From Prochloraceae cyanobacterium (GTDB lineage: Bacteria > Cyanobacteriota > Cyanobacteriia > Cyanobacteriales > JASJDA01): a stretch of 58,195 nt of DNA. The notes under the pieces are model-generated. The model did not search any database. It had not been told where the DNA came from and saw only the letters and a program-made list of their open reading frames with translations. Within the stretch, counting starts at the first letter, position 1, and every line of letters begins with the position of its first letter. The DNA lies in contig JASJDA010000018.1 of assembly GCA_030065755.1 (NCBI GenBank), positions 1 to 58,195 on the forward strand, given 5' to 3'. A program made the position numbers and the translations under genes. Below are positions 1 through 10,923 of this stretch, piece by piece.

Positions 1-1374
<1,374 letters not shown>

Positions 1375-1465
1375 CTATGTTTATCTATTTAGATAAGAGC
1401 AATTTTGCACTAGAATCAAGCTAGTCGCACTCTTTAACATAAGTAAAAATAATTTCTCTTTATAT

Positions 1466-1783
1466 ATGGCAGTTAAAAAAACATTTTCCAGCTTTAGCGA
1501 ACTCCTCGCCAACTCAGATGTTCCAGTGCTAGTAGATTTTTATGCTACTTGGTGCGGGCCATGTCACATGATGGCACCAATTTTGGAAGAGGTGGGAATT
1601 AAGATGAAAAATCTTTTGCAAGTGGTAAAAATCGATACAGACAAGTACCCCGATCTAGCTTCTACCTATAATATCGAGGCTTTACCGACCTTAGTACTGT
1701 TTAAACAAGGTCAACCCGTGGAACGCATTGAAGGGGTAGTGCAACCGCAGCAGTTAATCGAACATTTACAAACCTTGCTTTAG
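1466..1783 (+). CDS. trxA: thioredoxin
   Basis: A 105-aa single-domain thioredoxin, a cytosolic dithiol-disulfide reductant. The active site is WCGPC at residues 29-33 and the cis-proline is P74 in EALPTL. Length and fold order match the whole family, and there is no signal peptide. The sequence around the active site (WCGPCHMM) resembles the cyanobacterial y-type thioredoxins more than the m-type, but that subtype call is tentative. It diverges from fabG with 112 bp between starts. A PAPS reductase (cysH), which takes electrons from thioredoxin, lies 1.2 kb downstream on the same strand but is separated by another gene and hairpins, so no operon is implied. Confidence 0.9.
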   Translation: MAVKKTFSSFSELLANSDVPVLVDFYATWCGPCHMMAPILEEVGIKMKNLLQVVKIDTDKYPDLASTYNIEALPTLVLFKQGQPVERIEGVVQPQQLIEHLQTLL

Positions 1784-2088
1784 CTAAAATAGGCAAGATC
1801 TTAATTGGTTAGTTGTTATTGTTTATTTTTCTGGTTCTCCTCGATAGAGTAAGTACGATATTTGTCGTACTTGCTTAAAACTTTGTAGCTCGCGATCGAA
1901 TCTGCAAAAACTTCCAGATAAATAGCTATTAAACATATCTTTAAGATAAAAGTAGTAAATTGTTCGGGGTAAATGTAGGAGCTATTTTGCCTAAAATGCT
2001 GAAAATTAGCAGAAATGTACGATTGTGGATTTTTTTAGGTAAAGATAAAAATAAACAACTGTGACGTTTGTAATTATTCTGTAACAAA
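1784..2088. other. intergenic region with a terminator-like hairpin
   Basis: This 305-bp gap holds a 10-bp stem (1849-1858 with 1865-1874, 6-nt loop) about 65 bp after the thioredoxin stop. It is only weakly followed by T and probably acts as a terminator or mRNA 3' end. The rest is AT-rich and should carry the promoter of the FHA gene. I see no small ORF with a ribosome-binding site. Confidence 0.45.
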
Positions 2089-2583
2089 ATGAGCAACTTA
2101 AACCAAGAGTTCGAGTATATATTGGCGATCGAAGATACTAAAGGTCAACGCATTATTCCTTTGAATAAAGATATGTATTCATTAGGGCGCGCTTCCAATA
2201 ATTCCATTATCGTTTACGATCGGCAAGTTTCTCGCTATCATGCGACATTACTGCGCCAAAAACAGCGTTCCAATGAATATTTATTTTGGATAGTCGATGG
2301 GAATTTAAAGGGTCGTAAAAGCACTAATGGAATATTTATTAATGGAGAATACCGTACCCATCACAAGCTCAAAATTGGAGATTTGATTAGCTTTGGCGAT
2401 CGGACTAAGGCAAGATATTATCAATTTTCAGGAAAAACAGTTGAATTATTCAAATCAGTTCAAAATATGGGTCAATCTCTAATGTCTAAAGTTTTAATAC
2501 AAGAAGAAAATTATAAAGAAACTAAAATAGAAAATTATAAAGAAACCAGGATAGGAAATTATAAAGAAACTATGATAGCATAA
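2089..2583 (+). CDS. small FHA-domain protein with a C-terminal octad repeat
   Basis: FHA domains bind phosphothreonine peptides. Residues about 10-120 form one FHA domain, with the signature GR (SLGRASNN), SRYHA and the loop STNGIFING. The remaining C-terminus is short and ends in three copies of an 8-residue unit of the form ENYKETxI, encoded by three 24-bp DNA repeats at about 2506-2580. There are no membrane segments. The partner kinase is not evident nearby. The repeats may be an oligomerisation or docking tail, or simply slipped-strand expansion. Start ATG at 2089; no strong Shine-Dalgarno is visible. Confidence 0.8.
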   Translation: MSNLNQEFEYILAIEDTKGQRIIPLNKDMYSLGRASNNSIIVYDRQVSRYHATLLRQKQRSNEYLFWIVDGNLKGRKSTNGIFINGEYRTHHKLKIGDLISFGDRTKARYYQFSGKTVELFKSVQNMGQSLMSKVLIQEENYKETKIENYKETRIGNYKETMIA

Positions 2584-3001
2584 AGTCGATCGAGCCAAGT
2601 TAGCTTGGATTGCCAACACCTGAGGGCGACCCAACCTAGAGAATAATACTTTTTGTTACAGATAAAATTCTTAGGAAATTTGAGAAATAACCAAGTTTTT
2701 GTCCGCTCTTCGCTCTCTCCTAATTTACCCCATCTTCAATATATATCTGTGAAAGTTACCGCAGAAAATCTCCCAAATTCCGATAGAAGTGGGAGATTTT
2801 CTGTAAAAATAATAAGAGTAATCCTAATTCAAAGACGATCGTAGAGATAGAGTAAAGTAGTCCACTTGAGAGTTGGCATCTCAATTTCCAATTCAAACTA
2901 AGGAACGTAAGGAGTTCGTATCTTACAAAATTATGTGGGTGCAAACCCTATCCTAAGAGTTGGTGGGCAAGTTTACCAGCTGAGGAGGAAATAAACTCAT
3001 A
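2584..3001. other. intergenic leader region upstream of cysH with a strong hairpin
   Basis: The gap contains a perfect 14-bp stem (2762-2775 with 2790-2803, 14-nt loop) followed by an A-rich, not T-rich, tract. It could end the FHA transcript or fold in a cysH 5' leader. The last 150 bp before cysH (2850-3001) contain no ORF. They end in a purine-rich GAGGAGG ribosome-binding site just before the ATG. I do not recognise a SAM or other known riboswitch here. Confidence 0.45.
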
Positions 3002-3862
3002 ATGGCACAACTCAATCAGATTGCAGCAGAGCAAAATGGAGAATTAGAGGCTCCTTTAAGCCAATTCTCTGAAAATTTTCCCAGTCGTAAAGCAAAAAGG
3101 CAACTAGCAGATACAAATTCTCAAAAAGTTCAACTAGATCTCAAAGCAATAAATCTAAAACTTACTGATGCTGAAGCCCCTGAGATAGTCGAGTGGGCTG
3201 CTGCAACCTTCAACGAAGGCTTAGTTATGACTACTAGTTTTGGCATCCAGTCTGCCGTGATGTTGCATCTAATAACAAGGGTAGTTCCTGATATTCCAGT
3301 AATTTGGATTGATACTGGCTACTTACCAAAAGAAACTTATCTATTTGCTGATGAGTTGACACAAAGGCTGAAGTTGAACTTGAAAGTTTATCAGTCTCCT
3401 ATAAGTCCAGCGAGAATGGAAGCTATCCACGGCAGATTGTGGGAGCAAAATGATGTAGAGTCTTTAAACCTTTACGATGGGCTGCGCAAAGTCGAACCAA
3501 TGCAGAGGGCTTTGAAGGATCTCAAAGCTACTGGTTGGCTAGCGGGGTTGCGCAGCGAGCAAACTAATCACCGTAAAACCTTACAAACAGTTGTATTACA
3601 AGGGGATCAATATAAAATACTGCCAATTCTCAATTGGAAATCTAGAGATATATATAAATACTTAAAAGCCTACGATTTGCCCTATCATCCTTTATTTGAC
3701 CTGGGATACGTAACAGTAGGTGACTGGCATTCAAGCCGCCCTCTTACTGCTGACGACGAAAATGAACGGGATACCCGATTCTCTGGTCTCAAACAAGAGT
3801 GCGGCATGCACTTACCACTAACACCAGGAGAAGCTAAGAGTCTCGATTCTAGTACTTTATAA
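3002..3862 (+). CDS. cysH: phosphoadenylyl-sulfate (PAPS) reductase, thioredoxin-dependent
   Basis: CysH reduces PAPS to sulfite and PAP in assimilatory sulfate reduction. The PP-loop-like segment [14 protein letters not shown] (about residues 76-89) and the [10 protein letters not shown] region bind substrate. The catalytic cysteine lies in the C-terminal ECGMHL motif, followed by the typical cyanobacterial [14 protein letters not shown] tail. The paired cysteines of iron-sulfur APS reductases are absent, which supports PAPS use and a thioredoxin donor. The first 35-40 residues are a polar extension. The start is fixed by GAGGAGG just upstream. A palindromic repeat follows the stop, and rplI converges on the opposite strand. 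Confidence 0.92.
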   Translation: MAQLNQIAAEQNGELEAPLSQFSENFPSRKAKRQLADTNSQKVQLDLKAINLKLTDAEAPEIVEWAAATFNEGLVMTTSFGIQSAVMLHLITRVVPDIPVIWIDTGYLPKETYLFADELTQRLKLNLKVYQSPISPARMEAIHGRLWEQNDVESLNLYDGLRKVEPMQRALKDLKATGWLAGLRSEQTNHRKTLQTVVLQGDQYKILPILNWKSRDIYKYLKAYDLPYHPLFDLGYVTVGDWHSSRPLTADDENERDTRFSGLKQECGMHLPLTPGEAKSLDSSTL

Positions 3863-3872
3863 ACATAATTAG

Positions 3873-3900
3873 GTGGAGACGTTTCATTAAACGTCTCTAC
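3873..3900. repeat. dispersed cyanobacterial palindrome / likely bidirectional terminator
   Basis: A 9-bp perfect stem (3876-3884 with 3889-3897, loop CATT) carries the sequence GAGACGTTT...AAACGTCTC, with TAC on the right flank. Palindromes of the form GTAGAGACGT...ACGTCTCTAC are common dispersed repeats between cyanobacterial genes. It lies between the convergent cysH and rplI stops, so it probably also serves as a transcription terminator for both. Confidence 0.7.
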
Positions 3901-3921
3901 TAACCAATAAACCCACTTTTA

Positions 3922-4380
3922 CTAAAGAGGCGCAACTTGAATTTCTATTGTAGCTGTAACTTCTGGATGTAATTTAATTTCGGCCTGGTAAAATCCAATT
4001 TTACTAATTTCAGGTAAGGTAATTCCTCGTTTGTCTATTTGCAAATTAGTATTTTCTTGAATTACATCGGCTACTTCCTGGGTGGTGACAGTTCCAAAAA
4101 TAGCTTCTTTTTCTCCTAGCTGCTTGCGAATTACAAAGCGACCAATAGTTTGCAGGGCTGTTTTCTGGGACTCAGCTTCTTGTTTAATTGAGAGTATTCG
4201 CTCTCTTTCTTTCTGTTTTCTTTGTTCTACTTGCCTGAGAATCCCAGGAGTAGCCATAGTAGCTATACCTTGAGGTATTAAATAATTACGAGCATAGCCT
4301 GGAGCAACTTCAACTAGCTCGCCGCTTTTGCCTAGCTTATTTACACTTTTATTTAATAAAACTTGCAGTCGTTTTGCCAT
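3922..4380 (-). CDS. rplI: 50S ribosomal protein L9
   Basis: At 152 aa it is full length for bL9. The N-terminal rRNA-binding lobe has the signature [19 protein letters not shown] near residues 20-38. A long central helix rich in Q/K/E connects it to the C-terminal lobe ([19 protein letters not shown]). It binds 23S rRNA near the L1 stalk base and supports reading-frame fidelity. It stands alone here, convergent with cysH and co-oriented with gloB. About 200 bp upstream of its ATG is free of genes. Confidence 0.95.
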   Translation of the reverse strand: MAKRLQVLLNKSVNKLGKSGELVEVAPGYARNYLIPQGIATMATPGILRQVEQRKQKERERILSIKQEAESQKTALQTIGRFVIRKQLGEKEAIFGTVTTQEVADVIQENTNLQIDKRGITLPEISKIGFYQAEIKLHPEVTATIEIQVAPL

Positions 4381-4585
4381 CGTCTGTGTTACTTAGATTG
4401 GATATATTTTGTGACGTTGTCGGCACACTATGATTTGCGATTACCCCCGTAAGGACAATCGCAGTGAGAGAGTATCTATCTCTAACGAGAGGGATTTGGT
4501 CCGTTACACTTACAAAATTATATATTATAAACCATAATTAACTCGCAACGCAACTAGAGTAGGAAAGAGGAAGTCGCGAATGGGG

Positions 4586-5359
4586 CTAAAATCGATCTTT
4601 CTGACCTCGCAGACGAGCAAAAACTGTTACCGGATCCTTACTATTTACGCTCGATTGTAGAGCTTCTGCATCCCAACGTAAAAAGGGATTGGTAAGCTTT
4701 TCTATTCCCATAAGGGATGGTACTGTTGCTAGATCTTGACGGCGAGCCTCTTGTACCTGAGAATATCGAATGCGTAAATCGTCGTTTTGGCGATCGACAC
4801 TGAGAGCAAATTTGAGATTTTTTAAGGTATATTCGTGAGCGCACCAGACTCTCGTATTATCTGGTAATTGTCGCAGTTTAGATAAAGAATTGACCATCTG
4901 AGCTGCAGTCCCTTCAAATAATCTGCCACAGCCCCCAGCAAATAGGGTATCTCCACAAAACAATTCCCCACTATCCTCTTCTTTTGCGGGAGCAAAATAG
5001 TAGGCAATATGAGCGCGGGTATGTCCTGGAACAAAAAATACTTCTCCAGCTCTACCAGCAAATTCGACTCGATCGCCTTCTTTTAAAAATACTTTTTGTC
5101 CTGGTATTCTCCCTCGATCTTCAGCTCCTCCGTAAACCGTCAGTTGGGGAAATTGCTGTATTAATTCCCGATTACCTCCCACGTGATCGGGGTGATGGTG
5201 AGTATTAAAAATCCCGACCAACTCAGTACCTAGATCGCGCAAATGTCGCAATACGGGTTCGGCTACTGCGGGATCGATCGCCGCTGCTACATTGAGCTCT
5301 GGGTCGTGCAACAGGAAGATATAGTTATCCGAGAGGGCGGGAAGTCGATAAACTTGCAT
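4586..5359 (-). CDS. gloB: hydroxyacylglutathione hydrolase (glyoxalase II)
   Basis: This 257-aa metallo-beta-lactamase-fold enzyme hydrolyses S-lactoylglutathione to lactate and glutathione, the second step of methylglyoxal detoxification. Dinuclear metal-site motifs are visible: [10 protein letters not shown] near residues 53-62, FVPGHTRAH near 109-117, [11 protein letters not shown] near 139-149, and [13 protein letters not shown] near 174-186. The C-terminal helical glyoxalase II domain ends with the family-like NPFLRWD segment. Length is normal. The start ATG at 5359 gives [19 protein letters not shown], the usual N-terminus. It diverges from galE. Confidence 0.93.
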   Translation of the reverse strand: MQVYRLPALSDNYIFLLHDPELNVAAAIDPAVAEPVLRHLRDLGTELVGIFNTHHHPDHVGGNRELIQQFPQLTVYGGAEDRGRIPGQKVFLKEGDRVEFAGRAGEVFFVPGHTRAHIAYYFAPAKEEDSGELFCGDTLFAGGCGRLFEGTAAQMVNSLSKLRQLPDNTRVWCAHEYTLKNLKFALSVDRQNDDLRIRYSQVQEARRQDLATVPSLMGIEKLTNPFLRWDAEALQSSVNSKDPVTVFARLRGQKDRF

Positions 5360-5499
5360 GAAAACACTTGGCCTTAACCGATTCTTTACAATTGTATCGA
5401 GAAAACTTTATCTTTTTAAGGGTTATTACTCTACTTAAGGTGTATTAAGTTTGGTTATATTCTATATAAATAAGCTTCCACTTTATAGAACTATTAAAA

Positions 5500-6498
5500 G
5501 TGTCTTCAACTAAACCAACTATCTTAGTTACAGGCGGAGCTGGTTATATTGGTTCCCATGCTTGTTTAGCACTAAAACATGCGGGTTACGACGTGATAAT
5601 TCTCGATAACTTAGTCTACGGGCATCGAGACTTAGTCGAAAAAGTATTGCAGGTAAAATTAGTGGTTGGAGATACCAACGATCGGGCTTTACTAGATCGT
5701 CTATTTCAAACTCATAACATAGCTGCTGTAATGCATTTTGCTGCCTACACCTACGTAGGAGAATCCGTAACCGAACCAGCAAAATATTACCGCAATAACG
5801 TCACTGGTACTCTAACCCTTCTAGAAGCTATGTTGGCTGCATCGGTGAAGAATTTTGTTTTTTCTTCTACCTGCGCTACTTACGGCGTGCCCGAAACTAT
5901 ACCAATTCCTGAAGAACACCCCCAGAATCCTATCAATCCCTACGGTGTTACTAAATTGATGGTAGAAAAAATATTAGCAGATTTCGATCGAGCATATAAT
6001 TTGAAGTCTGTATTTTTTCGCTACTTCAATGCTGCGGGAGCCGATCCTAGTGGCTTATTAGGAGAAGATCACTCCCCTGAAAGTCATCTAATTCCCTTAG
6101 TATTATTTACTGCTTTGGGCAAACGCAAGTCTATCTCGATATTCGGGACTGATTATCCAACCCCAGATGGAACTTGCATTAGAGATTACATTCACGTCAC
6201 TGATTTAGCAAATGCTCACCTTTTAGGGCTGGAATATTTATTAAAAGGTGGAGACACGGAAGTGTTTAACTTGGGTAATGGCAGCGGTTTTTCTGTCAAA
6301 GAAGTTATCGAGACTGCCAGGACGGTGACACAAAAAGAAATTATTGCCACAGAATGCGATCGCAGACCTGGAGATTCCCCTATTTTAATCGGTACCAGCG
6401 CCAAAGCTAGAAAAATTCTGGGATGGTCTCCCCAATACTCGGAGTTAACTCAGATTATCTCTGACGCGTGGAAGTGGCATCAAAAACGTCACGGATAA
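5500..6498 (+). CDS. galE: UDP-glucose 4-epimerase
   Basis: This extended short-chain dehydrogenase interconverts UDP-glucose and UDP-galactose using bound NAD. The nucleotide-binding motif GGAGYIGSH starts near residue 13. The catalytic Ser/Thr and Tyr-x-x-x-Lys are in FSSTCATYG and NPYGVTKLM. FRYFNAAGADPSG and DYIHVTDLA are GalE signatures. At 332 aa it is full length. Translation starts at GTG 5500; no ATG fits the family N-terminus. It opens the plus-strand part of the glycan locus and probably supplies the galactosyl donor. Confidence 0.92.
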   Translation: MSSTKPTILVTGGAGYIGSHACLALKHAGYDVIILDNLVYGHRDLVEKVLQVKLVVGDTNDRALLDRLFQTHNIAAVMHFAAYTYVGESVTEPAKYYRNNVTGTLTLLEAMLAASVKNFVFSSTCATYGVPETIPIPEEHPQNPINPYGVTKLMVEKILADFDRAYNLKSVFFRYFNAAGADPSGLLGEDHSPESHLIPLVLFTALGKRKSISIFGTDYPTPDGTCIRDYIHVTDLANAHLLGLEYLLKGGDTEVFNLGNGSGFSVKEVIETARTVTQKEIIATECDRRPGDSPILIGTSAKARKILGWSPQYSELTQIISDAWKWHQKRHG

Positions 6499-6717
6499 TA
6501 AAAGTTAAAAATAGTGAGTTTTATTTTTACTTCCATCTTTGAATTAAATACTTATTCAACTATAAATTTTAACGATGGTAAACTCAACTTATAGGACTAC
6601 TATCCTTATTTAACTTTACTATTAACAAAATTCTCGAACCTTGTCAAGTTAGTATTTTGAAAAAAATTATCTCTAACGATCTTTTGTGTTGTATTTTATC
6701 CAAAATTATAGCCAACT

Positions 6718-7896
6718 ATGAAAGGTAAAGTTTCCTTAATTGTTAGTGACTTATCTAGTAGTGGTTCGGGCAGGTGGGGAGGAGCAGTACGCCCGTTTTT
6801 ACTCTATCAAGCCTTAAAAAGACTCGATCTTGAGGTAGAAATTGTTGGATTTGTACCTAGCGATAATTTAGAGCCCGTTCCTACTGTTAGCATTCCTATT
6901 ACTTATGTTAAGAGTTATAAATATCCGAAGTTTATTCTATCTATAAATAATCTTCTCAACAAAATTAAAGGCAATATAGTGTATGTAAGCAAGCTGAAAC
7001 CAACCAGCTTTGGGAGTGCTTTAATTAAGAAAATTCTAACTCGCTGCCCTGTAATATTAGATATAGATGATTGGGAGTTAAGCTGGTATGGAGGCGATCG
7101 CTGGCAATACAATCCCAGTTTAAAACAATTGGGTAGAGATATATTTAAGCCTGATGGTGCTTTACGAAATCCAGACCATCCTCTTTATTTAAAATGGATA
7201 GAAGGCTTTGTATCCTATGCCGATGCAGTAACAACACATACTAAATTCATGCAAGAACGTTTCGGTGGAGTATATTTGCCAAATGGCAAAGACGTTTCAC
7301 TATTCGATCCCAGCCAATACGATGCAGAAGAAAGCAGAGCCCGTTACGGTCTTAGTGAATATAGAGTGTTAATGTTTCCTGGGGCTCCACGACCGTACAA
7401 AGGTGTTGAAGATGTTTTGATGGCGCTAGATTTAGTTAATGAGCCCGACTTGAGATTAGCGATCGTAGGCGGCAGCCCCTATGATAATTATGACCAGGAG
7501 TTAATTCAAAAATGGGGCCGTTGGATTGTAAAATTGCCAAGGTATCCTGTAGAACAAATGCCCGATGTCGTAGCTGCTGCCCATATAGTGGTAGTTCCGC
7601 AGCGAGATGCTCCCGCAGCTAAAGCTCAGTTTCCTCTCAAAATCACCGATGGCATGGCAATGTCTAAACCGATTTTAGCAACGCGGGTAGGAGATATTCC
7701 AGAAATCTTAGGAGATACAGGTTATTTAGTCGAACCTAGCTCTCCCGAACAAATTGCCCAGCAAATTAAATCCATATTTGAAAATTTTGAGCAAGCTAAA
7801 GAGCGGGGAATAAAAGCAAGAAAACGGTGTATAGAACGCTATAGCATTGACTCAATGTCAGCAATACTTTCAGATGTTATTGCTAGTATTAAGTAA
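6718..7896 (+). CDS. GT4-family (GT-B fold) glycosyltransferase
   Basis: This 392-aa protein has the two Rossmann-like lobes of GT-B enzymes. The N-terminus has a glycine-rich acceptor loop (SSSGSGRWGGAVRP). The C-terminal half has PGAPRPYKGVEDVL for nucleotide-sugar binding, and a GT4-like E-x7-E region around KITDGMAMSKPILATRVGDI and PEILGDTGYLVEP. No signal peptide is present, so it should act at the cytoplasmic face. Its gene sits 50 bp before an ABC exporter and after galE, consistent with assembling the exported glycan. Sugar specificity cannot be read from the sequence. Confidence 0.85.
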   Translation: MKGKVSLIVSDLSSSGSGRWGGAVRPFLLYQALKRLDLEVEIVGFVPSDNLEPVPTVSIPITYVKSYKYPKFILSINNLLNKIKGNIVYVSKLKPTSFGSALIKKILTRCPVILDIDDWELSWYGGDRWQYNPSLKQLGRDIFKPDGALRNPDHPLYLKWIEGFVSYADAVTTHTKFMQERFGGVYLPNGKDVSLFDPSQYDAEESRARYGLSEYRVLMFPGAPRPYKGVEDVLMALDLVNEPDLRLAIVGGSPYDNYDQELIQKWGRWIVKLPRYPVEQMPDVVAAAHIVVVPQRDAPAAKAQFPLKITDGMAMSKPILATRVGDIPEILGDTGYLVEPSSPEQIAQQIKSIFENFEQAKERGIKARKRCIERYSIDSMSAILSDVIASIK

Positions 7897-7946
7897 AAAA
7901 TTTAGCTTCAAAGTTTGACCAAATCGATCGCACCTGGAAATATTAC

Positions 7947-9956
7947 ATGTCTCCTAATAAGTTACTCATCCAATATGCACTCAGACATCCCATTTTAGTG
8001 GTTTTGTCGGTCATTTTAGGTTTTTCAGGGGCCCTTTTCAATGGGGTAAGTACTGCCTTGGTAGTGCCCGTATTACTGGGATTCTTAGGCAAAGAATTTA
8101 ATCTAGAAGGCGGACCTCCCATTATTCAAAAGTTTCTCTCAATTTTTGACTGGGTATCGGGAGATACAAAGCTATTGGTAATGTTGGGAGCAGTTTTGCT
8201 TGCTATTATATTGAAAAATATCACGACCTATGCCAACGTATTGGTTGGTGGTTATCTATCTCGCTCTCTGGTTAATGGTATGCGGCTAGCAGGTCTAAAG
8301 ATGCTGTTAGACGTAGATTTAGATTTTTATTCAAAACATAAAATTGGCGACATAATGAGTCGAATGAATCACGAAATTGGTCGCACGGCTGGGGCTATAA
8401 AAATCGGAGTTAGAATGATAACCACAGCCGCAACAATTTTAGTATTTCTCACTTTTTTAATATTAATATCTTGGCAGCTAACAATCGTCACTACATGCCT
8501 TTTGCTCTTAGTTGCAATTGGCAACCAATTGTTTGTCAAGCGCGCTAAAAAGTTTGGAAAAATACTAACGGAAAAAGCGAAAGCTTTTTCTAACGGTACG
8601 ATCGAAATTTTAACTGGCATTCGGCTCATTAAAACAGTTAGCGAGGAAGAGAATACATATCAGCGAATGCAAAAAATTATTAGAGAGCGGGAAAAAGCTG
8701 ATTTTGACTCACAAGCTAACTTTGCAGCTGTTGGGCCGATCAATGAAATTTCAGGAATTATTGCCATACTATTCATTATTATTGCGGGGCGCTATATATT
8801 TTCCCAGGAAGTACAATCATATGCCGAACTTCTAGTAGTCTATTTAGTAATTCTTTTTCGATTACTTCCTTTTGTCGGTCAATTAAACGGCAGTCGCAGT
8901 CAATTTGCCAATGCTTCGGCAAGTGTGGAGGTAGTTAATGATTTCTTGCGGCGAGATAACCAACCGATTATGGTAAATGGTTCTGCTATTTATCAGAAGT
9001 TAGAAAAGGGCATTCGCTTTGAATCAGTAACTTTTGCCTATCCAGGTCACGACAAATTAGCTCTTAGGGAAGTAAATCTATGGCTTCCTAAAGGGAAAAC
9101 TCTGGCGTTAGTAGGCTCTTCAGGTGCTGGAAAGTCAACTTTGGCAGATTTATTACCGAGATTTTACGATCCCAGTCAAGGTCGAATCCTCATTGATGAC
9201 AAAGATTTAAAGGAATATGACATCAAAACCATTAGAGGTGCGATGGGGGTGGTGAGTCAGGACACATTTTTGTTTAATAATTCGGTGTTTTACAATATTG
9301 CTTATGGTTGGAATAACCCGACTAAAGAAGAGGTAATTGACGCAGCAAAAAGAGCCAATGCTTATGAGTTCATCTTGCAGCTTCCCCGAGGCTTTGATAC
9401 CGAAATTGGCGATCGCGGGGTTATGCTCTCTGGTGGACAAAGACAGCGATTGGCGATCGCTCGTGCTTTGTTGCGCAATCCAGATATCCTGATTTTAGAC
9501 GAAGCAACTAGCGCCCTAGATACGGTTTCTGAAAGCCTAGTACAACAGGCAATTGACGAACTCTGCCGCGATCGCACGACCCTTGTTATTGCTCACCGAC
9601 TTTCCACCGTGCGAAAAGCCGATCTAATTGCAGTAATGGATAAAGGTCGAGTAGTCGAGATTGGCACTCATGAAGAACTCTTAGCAAAAAATGGTCAGTA
9701 TACTCGTCTTTATCAGATGCAATTTGCTAAAGAAGGTAAAAATGCTACTCAAAATGCTAGCAACGAAGCTGTAATGCAAACTTCCTATGAGGTTCGTACT
9801 GGTCTCAACCCCACAATCGGTTTCCTGCAGTTATTGGTTGACGATCTGGTAGATAATCCTGAAGAGCGTCAAGAATTAACTGAAAAGGCTTATCATTCAG
9901 CAATTCGCTTAATCCAAACTCTGGAATTGTTGGAAGAAAGCTCTAAAAAAGTATAA
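7947..9956 (+). CDS. MsbA/HepA-like ABC exporter with a degenerate histidine-kinase-like tail
   Basis: A half-transporter with a six-helix exporter membrane domain in about residues 15-320 and an ABC domain in about 345-585. Walker A is GSSGAGKS near residue 389, the signature LSGGQRQR near 492, and Walker B ILILDEATSALD near 515. It probably flips a lipid-linked sugar or exports polysaccharide, like HepA of heterocyst-forming cyanobacteria. Unlike ordinary members it carries about 80 extra C-terminal residues. Within them, residues about 610-665 (YEVRTGLNPTIGFLQLLVDD...) resemble a HisKA dimerisation helix pair in which the phospho-accepting His is replaced by Tyr. It lies directly downstream of a GT4 gene and converges with the pyruvyl-transferase-like gene. 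Confidence 0.87.
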   Translation: MSPNKLLIQYALRHPILVVLSVILGFSGALFNGVSTALVVPVLLGFLGKEFNLEGGPPIIQKFLSIFDWVSGDTKLLVMLGAVLLAIILKNITTYANVLVGGYLSRSLVNGMRLAGLKMLLDVDLDFYSKHKIGDIMSRMNHEIGRTAGAIKIGVRMITTAATILVFLTFLILISWQLTIVTTCLLLLVAIGNQLFVKRAKKFGKILTEKAKAFSNGTIEILTGIRLIKTVSEEENTYQRMQKIIREREKADFDSQANFAAVGPINEISGIIAILFIIIAGRYIFSQEVQSYAELLVVYLVILFRLLPFVGQLNGSRSQFANASASVEVVNDFLRRDNQPIMVNGSAIYQKLEKGIRFESVTFAYPGHDKLALREVNLWLPKGKTLALVGSSGAGKSTLADLLPRFYDPSQGRILIDDKDLKEYDIKTIRGAMGVVSQDTFLFNNSVFYNIAYGWNNPTKEEVIDAAKRANAYEFILQLPRGFDTEIGDRGVMLSGGQRQRLAIARALLRNPDILILDEATSALDTVSESLVQQAIDELCRDRTTLVIAHRLSTVRKADLIAVMDKGRVVEIGTHEELLAKNGQYTRLYQMQFAKEGKNATQNASNEAVMQTSYEVRTGLNPTIGFLQLLVDDLVDNPEERQELTEKAYHSAIRLIQTLELLEESSKKV

Positions 9957-9977
9957 ACAGTTTTAATTTCAGCTAAT

Positions 9978-10841
9978 TCAATCGGCTATGAGCTTCAAAA
10001 TCTGGGAATAATAAGATTGATTAGACGTGCGACTTTCTTGAAGACTGTCTGGATATGTTCTGCAATCCTTTAAAGCATCCTGCCAGCCATCGGATTTACA
10101 AGTATATTTGTTTTTGTAGCGAAATTCGTAGATTAACTTGCCGAACACAGAAAATCTTTTCTTTGATTGATTCCACTTGGAAACGTGATAGATTCCAGGT
10201 CTGTGCTTGAGGGTATAAAATTTACTACTGAATGGAAAAGCCAAAACTTTTCTTCCCAGTAAAGTTCCCCAGTAAGCTCCGTGATAAGAGCTTGTCAGTA
10301 TAGTTTCTCCTGAACCTAAGAAATCTAAGATCTTGTCTAGATCTATATCTTCATTAGTCATTCTTGGAAATCCCTCGAAGTTCAATTGAAATTTTTTATG
10401 AGAAAATACGACAAACTCGTGCTTAATTTCTCTTTTTTTATCGAAGGATTTATGCATGCAACTCGCACAAGGAACCCAATTGTAGCCAAAGTCGATATCT
10501 CTAATTCCGACTAGATCGAAGTTATCTAAATATTGGGAGTAATTAAAAGATTTAATATTTTCAAGATTGGAAAAGTCATAAGTTTGCTGACCAATTCCCC
10601 AGGCAATTAGCTTTTTGCCTTCTTTTAATGTTACGAGTTCGGCAATATTATCCAAAAATCTAGAGTACAATAGCCCGCCCCCGCCAACGATCGCGTGCTT
10701 ACCTCTTGTTGTTGTTTGAGGCTGGCGAATATCTGCTCGCTCGATATTATATCCAGGGAAAGTAAAATAATCTAAAGGCGAAGATAATAGATCTCCGATA
10801 TTTTTTTGGTCAATGACGTGATAATTAACTATTGAATTCAT
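9978..10841 (-). CDS. polysaccharide pyruvyl transferase family protein
   Basis: Members of this family add ketal-linked pyruvate to exopolysaccharide sugars or act as GT-B-like transferases. Visible hallmarks are the N-terminal NIGD (in DQKNIGDLLSSP), the glycine loop IVGGGGLLYS, WGIGQQ, and the C-terminal SSYHGAYWGTLLGRKVLAFP with KFYTLKHR. I start at the ATG at 10841 because MNSIVNYHVIDQKNIGD matches the family N-terminus; an in-frame upstream start at 10892 would add 17 unlike residues. The C-terminal 60 residues are not diagnostic. It is the last gene of the minus-strand glycan run and converges with the exporter gene, 21 bp away. Confidence 0.8.
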   Translation of the reverse strand: MNSIVNYHVIDQKNIGDLLSSPLDYFTFPGYNIERADIRQPQTTTRGKHAIVGGGGLLYSRFLDNIAELVTLKEGKKLIAWGIGQQTYDFSNLENIKSFNYSQYLDNFDLVGIRDIDFGYNWVPCASCMHKSFDKKREIKHEFVVFSHKKFQLNFEGFPRMTNEDIDLDKILDFLGSGETILTSSYHGAYWGTLLGRKVLAFPFSSKFYTLKHRPGIYHVSKWNQSKKRFSVFGKLIYEFRYKNKYTCKSDGWQDALKDCRTYPDSLQESRTSNQSYYSQILKLIAD

Positions 10842-10923
10842 TGGTTGGCGATCTCGACATTTTATCAAATATACAAATATAGCAATTCTCAATCATTTGC
10901 TTTATCGAATAGAATTGCTATAG

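Noticed and set aside
2653-2844. Possible 63-aa ORF upstream of cysH
   Set aside because: TTG start without a ribosome-binding site, and it runs through the 14-bp hairpin.
10842-10892. Longer N-terminus for the pyruvyl transferase
   Set aside because: The extra 17 residues do not fit the family, which begins just before NIGD.
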